Origin: Pedobacter sp.
GTDB lineage: Bacteria; Bacteroidota; Bacteroidia; Sphingobacteriales; Sphingobacteriaceae
Length of the DNA: 11,168 nt
NCBI GenBank assembly: GCA_028287885.1
Contig: JAQBOT010000206.1
Coordinates: forward strand, 1-11,168
Direction of reading: 5' to 3'
Shown here: positions 1 through 7,208 of the stretch, piece by piece
How the letters are laid out: each line of letters begins with the position of its first letter
Numbering within the stretch: the stretch's first letter is position 1
Made by a program: the position numbers and the translations under genes
The notes under the pieces: model-generated
Told to the model about the DNA's origin: nothing
Seen by the model: the letters and a program-made list of their open reading frames with translations, nothing else
The model's database searches: none

Positions 1-536
1 TTAGCTACCGAAAGGTCTTTGCCCTTGATGGCCTGGTTGAACAACAAGGCGGCTTTCGGTTCGAAGTCGGCAAGCGTATGGAATAACACTTCAATTCGAA
101 ACTTTGGCCAGATCTGAATGTCGGTCATATTTGCCGAATAGATCTTTTTGGTTGAATGACGGGAAACGGTACCTGCAAACTCCCCTTTGAAGTGCTCGCC
201 TTTTTCTGTTGTAAAAGCAACAAGCAGGTCGTATGAAGTTTCATTTACCAAGTGAAAGTGTGCCACTGATGTCGTATGCTGGTCGCTAACCAACCCAAGG
301 TAAACCCCATCCTTAATGAATTCGGCTACTGGAATAACTGAAGCAGGGCGGTTGGAAACAACGGCATTATCATCAGGAATTTCTCCATGAACTAAAGTCA
401 CCTTCGAGGCCTGTACCGGTATCTCAAAATCGTTCACATCGGTCACACCTATGGTATCTTTATCTATAATGCGGGTCACATATCCTTCTAAATTTTCGTC
501 TACAAAGCGGACGAAGTCTCCTAATTTTATTTGCAT
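1..536 (-). CDS. DUF2027 domain protein, probable Smr-domain protein (3' end outside window)
   Basis: The reading frame opens at ATG 536-534 and stays open to the left edge, giving 178 residues without a stop, so the C-terminus is missing. The N-terminal ~50 residues (MQIKLGDFVRFVDE..., then GYVTRIIDKDTIGV and DFEIPV) have the pattern of the small beta-rich domain that begins Bacteroidota DUF2027 proteins. Next comes a second beta-rich region with GVYLGLV, FHLVNETSYDLL and WPKFRIEVLF. In this family the part lost here normally carries a C-terminal Smr (MutS2-like, putative nuclease) domain; that is family knowledge, not seen. There is no signal peptide, so it is probably cytoplasmic. It is divergent from the VF530-type gene with 35 bp between start codons. 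A perfect TAnnTTTG element lies 4 nt before the ATG, and there is no Shine-Dalgarno sequence. The cellular role of this family is poorly defined. Confidence 0.82.
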   Translation of the reverse strand, partial: MQIKLGDFVRFVDENLEGYVTRIIDKDTIGVTDVNDFEIPVQASKVTLVHGEIPDDNAVVSNRPASVIPVAEFIKDGVYLGLVSDQHTTSVAHFHLVNETSYDLLVAFTTEKGEHFKGEFAGTVSRHSTKKIYSANMTDIQIWPKFRIEVLFHTLADFEPKAALLFNQAIKGKDLSVA

Positions 537-540
537 AGTT

Positions 541-548
541 CAAATTTA
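541..548 (-). promoter_or_regulatory. Bacteroidota -7 promoter element of the DUF2027 gene
   Basis: Read on the minus strand this is TAAATTTG, a perfect match to the Bacteroidota -7 consensus TAnnTTTG. It is followed by AACT and then the ATG at 536. Transcription normally starts a few bases after this element, so the mRNA would begin at or within a base or two of the start codon (leaderless). The -33 element (TTTG/TTG) is weak: 19 nt upstream there is only GCTG. The assignment rests on the perfect -7 match and its position. Confidence 0.6.
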
Positions 549-559
549 CTTATTCTTCC

Positions 560-567
560 TAATTTTG
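560..567 (+). promoter_or_regulatory. Bacteroidota -7 promoter element of the VF530-type gene
   Basis: The sequence is TAATTTTG, a perfect TAnnTTTG match, followed by CAGC and then the ATG at 572. It mirrors the arrangement on the other strand, with the two -7 elements only 11 bp apart. The predicted start of transcription falls on or next to the start codon. No good -33 TTTG is found 19-20 nt upstream (AGTT at 537-540), so the call depends on the -7 match and spacing. Confidence 0.6.
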
Positions 568-571
568 CAGC

Positions 572-793
572 ATGGCCGAAAAAGAACAAGTCAACAATCC
601 ACTGCATGGAAAAACGCTGGAGTTTATCCTGAAACAACTTGTATGGCATTACGGCTGGGAAGAGATGGCTACACACGTGAAGATTGACTGTTTCACAAAC
701 AATCCTTCTATGAACTCTAGTCTAAAATTTCTGCGCAAAACCGACTGGGCACGCAAGAAGGTAGAGAAATTGTACCTGAATACTTTCCATTAA
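572..793 (+). CDS. VF530-type (DUF2132) small DNA-binding protein
   Basis: This 73-residue protein matches the VF530/DUF2132 family along its whole length. Recognisable blocks are [12 protein letters not shown] (residues 9-20), [10 protein letters not shown], the family hallmark [17 protein letters not shown] and the basic [11 protein letters not shown] near the C-terminus. The family is small, helical and conserved across many Gram-negative bacteria. A structure of a Vibrio fischeri member led to its annotation as a DNA-binding protein, but its cellular role is unknown. The length is normal for the family. The start at 572 is preferred because the family motif begins within ten residues of it and a -7 promoter element sits 4 nt upstream. 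It is divergent from the DUF2027 gene and followed by 234 bp without a convincing gene or terminator. Confidence 0.88.
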   Translation: MAEKEQVNNPLHGKTLEFILKQLVWHYGWEEMATHVKIDCFTNNPSMNSSLKFLRKTDWARKKVEKLYLNTFH

Positions 794-1027
794 CTCCAGG
801 CTTGTTCGGGACCTCGCATTATAAAGCTTTCCGCATTGATTTTCAATTTGAATATTCCAGGAGATTGAACGGTTGAGCACTCAGGCATGTTTCTTAAATC
901 ATATTTGGATTTGATAGAACTCCTTCCTATTTTACAGGTAGTTCATTCAAATTAATGCTCAAAAATATGAATTACAAAGAACAATGCTTGGTATCTGGGT
1001 TAGGCATGTTAACTTACGGTATGCAGC

Positions 1028-2359
1028 ATGTCTGAGGAGCGAATTATTAAACCGTCGTCTAGCGCCTGGCAAGGATATGAAATTGTTCTTTTTCGCTTTC
1101 TTTTCATTTATTTCGTTCTTCAGGTTATCCCATTAGACCTGACTTACCTCCGAGGCCTCGATGAGATTAATTGGCTTTACCCTGGATATGAAGATATCTT
1201 TTTCATAACCCGTTATTTTCCAAACTTCTTTTCCAATCAGGGTGGATTTGCCGAATGGGGCATTATAGCGGTTATTGCCGCAATTGGCACCCTAATCTGG
1301 AGCAAGAAGGCAAGACAAACAACGAACTATTCAGAGCTATATTACTGGTTAAGGGTGATCCTGAGATTCCGTTTGGCGTTGGGAATTATCGGTTATGGAA
1401 TCATTAAAATCTTCACGCTCCAGGCCCCTTTTCCTTCGCTCAGTAATCTGACTACAAATTATGGAGACCTATCCAGCTGGAAAATTTTCTCTATGAGCCT
1501 CGGCATTGTCCCGGGTTATGAAATGTTTCTTGGAAGTGTAGAACTACTTGCTGGATTGCTTCTCTTGTTTCGAAAAACTTCCTCTATAGGAGCGTTGATC
1601 GTTCTGATTTTTACAGGTAATGTTTTTATATCAAACCTGGCTTATGGGGGCGGAGAGTATGTTTATAGTTTATATCTAATCTCTATGGCATTGTTTGTAT
1701 TCTCCTATGATGCACCTCGAATATTTAATCTCGTTTACCATGGTCGGCCAACAGCGCCAAATGTATTCAAGCCGCTAGGCTCAGGTAAAAGCATGCGGCT
1801 TGCACTTAAGTCCCTGTTTATTTTCCTTTTTGTGGGTGTGTATGGCTTTAAAACGTATAGCGTATACCAGCATAATGCATATCAGTTTCCAAGAACTGCT
1901 GGTTTGGCGGGTATAACTGGAATTTACAACGTAAGCGTATTCAAAATAAATGGTAAGCTGCTACCCTATTCTCTCACAGATACGCTTCGTTGGAAAGATG
2001 TTGTTTTCGAAAAATGGGCAACAATGAGCGTGCGTTCGAATAAACCTATTCACCTGGAGACTGAAAACTATGAACAAATCCATAAACAGGATCAGGACCG
2101 TAATTATGAGCTTTCGGGCGCTGGTGGTAGACAGTACTACAGCTATACCGTTGATAGCTTGAGGCAGAGATTGGTCTTGCTGAATAGAAATAAGAACGAA
2201 AAGCAGGATGCAATGTTTTTGAATTTTACCAGACCAGATGGGACAACAGTTGTACTTTCCAGTGTCAACGCTTCCCAAGACTCCCTCTATGTTGTACTAA
2301 CTAAGATTAACAAACAATATCCAGCCACAATGGGACGGCTTGGACGGATAAAGCTTTGA
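1028..2359 (+). CDS. DoxX-like integral membrane protein with soluble C-terminal domain, copy 1
   Basis: This 443-residue polytopic membrane protein begins a three-gene operon. Hydrophobic segments lie near residues 18-38, 75-93, 107-128, 153-180, 186-206, 211-227 and 258-277. The core RFRLALGIIGYGIIKIF, QAPFPS, GDLSS, SLGIVPGY and VELLAGLLLLFRKT resembles the DoxX-like family, in which a polar K/R, G and E pattern runs through a four-helix bundle. Residues ~290-443 form a soluble tail with GLAGITGIYNVSVFKING, TLRWKDVVFEKW and DSLYVVLTKINKQYP. The basic stretch before the last helix suggests that the tail is periplasmic (inference). There is no signal peptide or catalytic motif, and the substrate or partner is unknown. 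It is a clear paralogue of the next gene, 37 nt downstream. No convincing promoter or Shine-Dalgarno sequence precedes the start. I am sure of the membrane protein, less so of the family name. Confidence 0.7.
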   Translation: MSEERIIKPSSSAWQGYEIVLFRFLFIYFVLQVIPLDLTYLRGLDEINWLYPGYEDIFFITRYFPNFFSNQGGFAEWGIIAVIAAIGTLIWSKKARQTTNYSELYYWLRVILRFRLALGIIGYGIIKIFTLQAPFPSLSNLTTNYGDLSSWKIFSMSLGIVPGYEMFLGSVELLAGLLLLFRKTSSIGALIVLIFTGNVFISNLAYGGGEYVYSLYLISMALFVFSYDAPRIFNLVYHGRPTAPNVFKPLGSGKSMRLALKSLFIFLFVGVYGFKTYSVYQHNAYQFPRTAGLAGITGIYNVSVFKINGKLLPYSLTDTLRWKDVVFEKWATMSVRSNKPIHLETENYEQIHKQDQDRNYELSGAGGRQYYSYTVDSLRQRLVLLNRNKNEKQDAMFLNFTRPDGTTVVLSSVNASQDSLYVVLTKINKQYPATMGRLGRIKL

Positions 2360-2396
2360 TCGCCAACGATATAAAAAAACAAGTACACCGTACAAA

Positions 2397-3992
2397 ATGA
2401 CCGCTAAAGAATTTACTTCACACAACATGATAGGAAGCTGGCCCTTATACAAGAAAGTTGGTTTTCGAATTGCCTTTTTGTTTTTCCTGTTGTTGTGCAT
2501 ACCACTCCAACTCAGTTGGTATAAAGAATTAATTAAGATCGACTGGCTTCATCCCGATTATCGGGATATCTATGACATTGCACGGTTTGAAACTGCAGTG
2601 CCAAATATAATGTTCCAATCCATGTCAACCACTGAGGAAAACGATAAAATTGCAGCGGAGATTAGCAGCAATTGGATTACTGACTATAGCCCTTGGGGAA
2701 ATGCCTTGGTGATAGCGGTGGTTGCTGGTCTTTTATGGACAGTCCTCGATCGAAGGCGCAGTTCCTACAAGGCTCTGTACTATGGGCTAAGTGTTGTGGT
2801 TCGATTCCGGGCCGCCCTTGGTATAATCTGTTTCGGTTTTACAAAGGTCTTCCCCACACAAATGCCCTACCCCTCGTATGCCATGCTGAATACCGATTTC
2901 GGAGATTTCACCTTGCAAAAGCTCTACTGGTTATCAATCGGCATTGTTCCCTGGTACCAGGTGTTTGGCGGCTTGGTAGAAATTACAGCAGGCCTATTGC
3001 TTTGCTTTAAAAAGACGGCAACTTTCGGTGCGATTCTGCTCATTGCAGCGTTGGGTGATATTACTTTTGTAAATTTCGCCTACAACGGAAGTGTACACGT
3101 ATATGCTTCTTATTTTGTGCTTCTGGGACTTTTCGTCTTGATGCCGGATCTCTTGCGGCTGTACAAACTGCTGATACTCGAACAACACACCATCCCTCAA
3201 TCCTTTTATCCGAATTATGCTGAGCCTTTGTACAAATACGGCAGACTGGGACTAAAATCACTCAGCTTCTTGATCTTTATTGTTCTCCTCGGCTATACTC
3301 AATATCTAAACTTTCGATATGATCCATATAAACTACCTGCTACAGCTGGCGTAAAAGGCTTGCGCGGCACCTATACGGTAAAAGAATTTAGAATCAACAA
3401 CCAACTAATTCCATACCACCCCCTGGATTCCTTAAGATGGAATCAGGCAACTTTTGAGCAATGGAACACGCTTACGTTCCGAGTACATAAGCCTGTGTTG
3501 ATAGATCCAACAAACGGCGGGGGTGCCCCAATAAGAGATATTCAGCGCAGATTCGAAATTACGGGCATAGCTGGTGGCCAACACGCCTTCCATTACTATG
3601 CAGATACCATTGATCACGTGCTCTATCTTGAAGATAAAAATATCTTCGCCGGGAGGATGAAGGCAGATGCGAAAGCGGAAGAACAAGCAAGTCAGCAGCA
3701 CAATAGTACAACAGCTAAATCCTGGATTAGTGACGCAGCATGGAAGCACATTGGTGATGAGAATAAAATGGTAGACGGGCATGTCTGGTCCACACGGCGT
3801 GACCGTGTGTTTTCTCATCCGAAAGGAAGCACAAACGTTTCCAAGATGATCCTGAACTACCATACAAAGGATGGGTCGGAAATTATTTTGAACGGAATCA
3901 ACGAGACAAATGATTCCATTTATGTAGTTCTGGAGCGGGTAAACAAAAAATATGTATTAGAAGAGAGCAGTTTAAAAGCAGGTAAATATTAG
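2397..3992 (+). CDS. DoxX-like integral membrane protein with soluble C-terminal domain, copy 2 (expanded)
   Basis: This 531-residue paralogue of the preceding gene has the same order of elements. It has an N-terminal helix (residues ~21-41) followed by IDWLHPDYRDIYDIARF, which parallels INWLYPGYEDIFFITRYF in copy 1. The shared membrane core is RFRAALGIICFGFTKVF, QMPYPS, GDFTLQK, SIGIVPWYQVF and VEITAGLLLCFKKT (residues ~136-207). A last helix lies near 284-301, and the soluble tail holds GLRGTYTVKEFRINNQ and DSIYVVLERVNKKYV. It is 88 residues longer than copy 1 because of two insertions. One lies between the first two helices (~residues 66-98). The other is ~60 residues of hydrophilic sequence inside the soluble tail (~residues 418-480). 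The function is unknown. Ten codons in there is a second in-frame ATG (MIGSW), but the first is used here because it keeps the spacing to the upstream gene at 37 nt. The stop is followed after 9 nt by the acyltransferase-like gene. Confidence 0.68.
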   Translation: MTAKEFTSHNMIGSWPLYKKVGFRIAFLFFLLLCIPLQLSWYKELIKIDWLHPDYRDIYDIARFETAVPNIMFQSMSTTEENDKIAAEISSNWITDYSPWGNALVIAVVAGLLWTVLDRRRSSYKALYYGLSVVVRFRAALGIICFGFTKVFPTQMPYPSYAMLNTDFGDFTLQKLYWLSIGIVPWYQVFGGLVEITAGLLLCFKKTATFGAILLIAALGDITFVNFAYNGSVHVYASYFVLLGLFVLMPDLLRLYKLLILEQHTIPQSFYPNYAEPLYKYGRLGLKSLSFLIFIVLLGYTQYLNFRYDPYKLPATAGVKGLRGTYTVKEFRINNQLIPYHPLDSLRWNQATFEQWNTLTFRVHKPVLIDPTNGGGAPIRDIQRRFEITGIAGGQHAFHYYADTIDHVLYLEDKNIFAGRMKADAKAEEQASQQHNSTTAKSWISDAAWKHIGDENKMVDGHVWSTRRDRVFSHPKGSTNVSKMILNYHTKDGSEIILNGINETNDSIYVVLERVNKKYVLEESSLKAGKY

Positions 3993-4001
3993 AAGGCGGT
4001 T

Positions 4002-5162
4002 ATGGAAACAACAAAATACAGGGTAAGCACGGTTGACATACTTCGTGGGTTGGTGATGATCATCATGGCGCTGGATCATACCAGGGATTTCTTTCATCAT
4101 GGTACAGATCCATCAAACCTGGAAACAACAACACCTATTCTTTTCTTTACACGTTGGATCACCCATTTCTGTGCTCCGGTTTTTGTGTTCCTCTCCGGAA
4201 CTTCAGCATATCTATCGGGCAGCAGAAAAACAAAGAAAGAGCTATCCTCCTTTCTGCTTAAACGTGGTATTTGGCTCGTACTGGTTGAACTAATTGTTTT
4301 TAATTTTTTACTGACGTTCAATCCCTTGTACAGCTTTCTGGTGGTACAGGTAATCTGGGTAATCGGTATTTCGATGATTATTCTAGCGGCTATGATCTGG
4401 CTCCCCATTCCCGTGATCTTCATCATTGGTATGGTCCTGGTGTTTGGCCACAATTTACTTGATCATTTTAGTTTTACTGGTAAGACTCCAACACCTTTGG
4501 GCTGGGGCTTGCTGCACCAGCAAGCTTTCATCCCGTATGGAAATGGAAGGATCTTCGGCGTCTTATATCCGCTAATTCCCTGGCCTGGGGTAATGATGCT
4601 TGGGTACTGTTTGGGGAGCTTGTACCGTACGGAATATCCGGCGGTAAAACGGAGAAAGCAGTTGCTTGTTGCCGGCTTAGCTTGCACGATCTTGTTTGTG
4701 CTACTGCGCTGGAGTAATCTTTATGGCGATCCCTTTGTATGGGGCACACAGCGAAATATGGCCATTACTGTAGTTTCTTTCTTTAATACTAACAAGTATC
4801 CACCTTCGCTGCTGTTTCTGCTGATGACATTAGGACCCGCGCTTATTGTCTTGTCCTTACTTGAAAAGGTAAATGCTGGCTGGACAAAAATTGTCTCCAT
4901 CTACGGCAGGGTTCCCTTCTTTTATTTTCTGGTCCACTTCTTTGTCATCCACTTCGTCTGCATGATCCTGTTTTTCATTAACGGTCATACCATGGCTCAA
5001 GCCAACACAGGGATGATCCTGTTTAAGCCTGAAGATTTCGGTTATTCATTGGGTGTTGTTTACCTGATCTGGATCGGCTTGGTACTGCTTATGTACCCAC
5101 TATGTAAAGCGTACGGCAAGTACAAGGCAAGCCATAGTCATTGGTGGCTGAGTTATTTATAG
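4002..5162 (+). CDS. DUF1624 / HGSNAT_cat-type membrane acyltransferase-like protein
   Basis: This 386-residue protein has about ten hydrophobic helices. The N-terminal signature is RVSTVDILRGLVMIIMALDH (residues 7-26) followed by TRDFFHH. It is typical of the DUF1624 group related to heparan-alpha-glucosaminide N-acetyltransferase and to other membrane acyltransferases. In that superfamily a conserved His near the first helices takes part in acetyl transfer across the membrane; H26, H32 and H33 are candidates here, but I cannot say which is catalytic. Further family-like blocks are RWITHFCAPVFVFLSGTSAY (residues 51-70), LIPWPGVMMLGYCLG (~191-205) and GRVPFFYFLVHFFVIH (~302-317). Length is normal for the family. 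It starts 9 nt after the preceding stop, with a purine-rich GAAGGCGG just upstream that could act as a weak Shine-Dalgarno sequence. It closes the operon with the two DoxX-like genes. The acceptor molecule is unknown; an envelope glycan is a reasonable guess. Confidence 0.82.
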   Translation: METTKYRVSTVDILRGLVMIIMALDHTRDFFHHGTDPSNLETTTPILFFTRWITHFCAPVFVFLSGTSAYLSGSRKTKKELSSFLLKRGIWLVLVELIVFNFLLTFNPLYSFLVVQVIWVIGISMIILAAMIWLPIPVIFIIGMVLVFGHNLLDHFSFTGKTPTPLGWGLLHQQAFIPYGNGRIFGVLYPLIPWPGVMMLGYCLGSLYRTEYPAVKRRKQLLVAGLACTILFVLLRWSNLYGDPFVWGTQRNMAITVVSFFNTNKYPPSLLFLLMTLGPALIVLSLLEKVNAGWTKIVSIYGRVPFFYFLVHFFVIHFVCMILFFINGHTMAQANTGMILFKPEDFGYSLGVVYLIWIGLVLLMYPLCKAYGKYKASHSHWWLSYL

Positions 5163-5166
5163 GCGC

Positions 5167-5200
5167 AAAAAAAACACCAATGTGAAGGACATTGGTGTTT
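5167..5200 (-). terminator. Rho-independent terminator of the M1 peptidase operon
   Basis: A perfect 12-bp stem (5172-5183 pairing with 5189-5200) encloses the 5-nt loop GAAGG. On the minus strand the stem runs into eight T residues (5174-5167), the classic form, 18 nt after the peptidase stop codon. Read on the plus strand the same hairpin follows the acyltransferase stop by 9 nt, but it is followed by GAATTATAATT rather than a T-run. It may therefore work weakly in that direction too. Confidence 0.88.
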
Positions 5201-5218
5201 GAATTATAATTAGAAAAC

Positions 5219-7198
5219 TTACTTCTTCCAGGTGTTGTTTGCTGCGTTTGAATCTGGCAATTCATGGTTTGGATCCAGCGTAACTGCAGTTACTTCTTCT
5301 GTAGTCGGATAATGTACTGTCCATGAGCTGTTACGCATCCAGACGTCTACGGGTAGCTTAACAATATCCTTTTTACCAGACTGCGTTTCTATACCCAGTA
5401 TGATCGGCATTGGCAAGCGTTCCAGATTGGTTACCACGATGTTATACCCATCTCTGACACCCTCTTTCGTTTTGCTTTCAGTAACCGTAGTAACTGCTTG
5501 GTCCATCACCCAGTTTTCGGTAAACCAGCCTCTCCAAAACCATGTCAGATCCTCTCCTGCTGCATTATCCATAGAGCGGAAGAAATCTGTTGGGGTTGGA
5601 TGTTTGAAGGCCCAATGCTTGATGTAGTTTTTAAACGCATAATCAAATCGCTGTTCGCCAAGAATCTGAGTTCTTAATATCTCCAGTCCCCAAGCCGGTT
5701 TAGCATATAGGTTGATTCCGATGTTACGTTCTGCCATTGCATCCGGCTCCAGCATAATGTATTCATTTTTCGGGTTTGCCATAAATTTTGCTACGGCCTG
5801 GTAATCGGTTCTGCCCTGAACAAATTCTCCTTTGTTGAAAGCAGATTTCGAGATCCCATTGATGAAGGTGTTGAAACCCTCGTCCATCCAGCCAAACTTG
5901 CGTTCATTACTGCCGACGATCATTGGGAACCAGGTATGCCCGAACTCATGGTCGATCACTTCCCAGGTACTTGAGCCTGTACTTTTCCATCCGCAGAAAA
6001 CGATACCGGGGTATTCCATTCCGCTGATGTTGGAAGCTATATTGATGGCCATCGGGTATGGATACTCAAACCATTTGTTTGAATAATGCTCTATGGTCGA
6101 CTTCACATATTCCGCTCCGCGGCCATAACCCTGTGGGGTATAACTTTCAACCGGCTGCGCAGAAACAGCTAAGGACTTTTTGCCACTTGGAAGGTTTATT
6201 CTTGCAGCATCAATAACAAAGGCTTTAGATGCGCCCCATGCAGCATCACGTGCATTGGTAATCTTATATTTCCAGGTAAGTTGTGCTTTGGCGGGTCTTG
6301 ACTTTGGATCAGTAACATCAGCAACTGAACGGATCACGGTGGTTTTATCGCTGGCTTTCGCAGCGTTCCATCTTTTTAATTCTTCTGATGTAAATACTTC
6401 CTGTGGGTTTAGCAATTCTCCGGAACCTAAAACGACCTGTTTTGCATCTGCAGTAATGGAATACGTAATATCTCCATACTCAAGATAAAACTCACCGGCA
6501 CCCCAGTACGGCAAGGTATTCCAGCCAGTAACGTCATCATAGACCGCCATTCTTGGGAACCATTGGGCTATTGAAAATACTTCTCCATTTTTAGTGGTCA
6601 GGTGACCCATACGGTCTGATCCATTTACCGGAATTGGAAAAGAATAATTCATTTTAATGGTAATCAGATCGCCGGAAGCAGCCATGGGTTGATCCAGGCG
6701 GATTTGCATCCTGGTATCTTCAATTAAAGAATTGAATTTTACGGGTTTTCCTTTTTGCAATACTGCAAGGTTCTTGATTGCGTATCCGCCTTCAATTTGC
6801 TCGCCCCTTGCACCATAACGGCTGCCTTTGGGAATAAGGGAATTTCCTCTTGAACTTTTCGCAAATAGGTTCTGATCGAGCTGAAGCCATAAGAACGGAA
6901 GCTGGTCCGGACTGTTGTTTTTGTAGGTGATTGTAACAGTACCGGCTACGGAATTGGTAGCTTCATCCAGCGTAGCAGTGATGTTGTAATCCGGGCGGTT
7001 CTGCCAGTATTTCGGACCAGGGTAGCCGCTTGCTGAGCGGTATTCGTTGCCATTCGAAGTATAAAACACCGGGTTGAATGCAGCGTGGGTATCATAATTA
7101 CCCGGAGTTGAAGTTGTTGCCTGCTGTGCAAAACTTGCTGAGCCCAATGTTAGGGAGCAAAACGCAATCAGAAGCAACCTGGTTGATCTTTTATTCAT
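5219..7198 (-). CDS. Secreted M1 family zinc metallopeptidase (aminopeptidase)
   Basis: This 659-residue protein begins with a signal peptide (basic MNKRSTR, a hydrophobic core, then ASFAQQA around residue 24), so it acts in the periplasm or outside the cell. The zinc site is intact. HEFGH at 417-421 supplies H417, the catalytic E418 and H421, and E440 in WMDEGF follows after exactly 18 residues. This is the HExxH-x18-E spacing of M1 enzymes. GMEYP at 393-397 occupies the place of the M1 exopeptidase motif GxMEN, which binds the substrate N-terminus; here the last position is Y rather than N. Y498 in LYAKPAWGLEILR is the probable transition-state Tyr. The N-terminal ~350 residues are the beta-rich M1 domain. 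It probably removes N-terminal residues from peptides for nutrition. It is the second gene of an operon, 10 nt after the CarboxypepD_reg-like gene, and ends at a strong terminator. Confidence 0.93.
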   Translation of the reverse strand: MNKRSTRLLLIAFCSLTLGSASFAQQATTSTPGNYDTHAAFNPVFYTSNGNEYRSASGYPGPKYWQNRPDYNITATLDEATNSVAGTVTITYKNNSPDQLPFLWLQLDQNLFAKSSRGNSLIPKGSRYGARGEQIEGGYAIKNLAVLQKGKPVKFNSLIEDTRMQIRLDQPMAASGDLITIKMNYSFPIPVNGSDRMGHLTTKNGEVFSIAQWFPRMAVYDDVTGWNTLPYWGAGEFYLEYGDITYSITADAKQVVLGSGELLNPQEVFTSEELKRWNAAKASDKTTVIRSVADVTDPKSRPAKAQLTWKYKITNARDAAWGASKAFVIDAARINLPSGKKSLAVSAQPVESYTPQGYGRGAEYVKSTIEHYSNKWFEYPYPMAINIASNISGMEYPGIVFCGWKSTGSSTWEVIDHEFGHTWFPMIVGSNERKFGWMDEGFNTFINGISKSAFNKGEFVQGRTDYQAVAKFMANPKNEYIMLEPDAMAERNIGINLYAKPAWGLEILRTQILGEQRFDYAFKNYIKHWAFKHPTPTDFFRSMDNAAGEDLTWFWRGWFTENWVMDQAVTTVTESKTKEGVRDGYNIVVTNLERLPMPIILGIETQSGKKDIVKLPVDVWMRNSSWTVHYPTTEEVTAVTLDPNHELPDSNAANNTWKK

Positions 7199-7208
7199 TG
7201 ATGTATAG

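Noticed and set aside
843..913. Possible -7 promoter elements for the DoxX-like operon (TCAATTTG at 843, CATATTTG at 900, TGGATTTG at 906)
   Set aside because: Each has a mismatch in the TA position and none has a good -33 TTTG at 19-20 nt. They are also 115-180 bp from the start, so no promoter is called.
794..1027. Possible small RNA or hidden gene in the 234-bp gap
   Set aside because: No hairpin with a T-run, no conserved RNA motif I recognise and no convincing coding frame on either strand.
3432..3863. Minus-strand open frame of 143 codons inside the second DoxX-like gene
   Set aside because: It lies wholly inside a well-supported gene on the other strand, has no family resemblance and is Cys-rich in the way antisense shadows often are.
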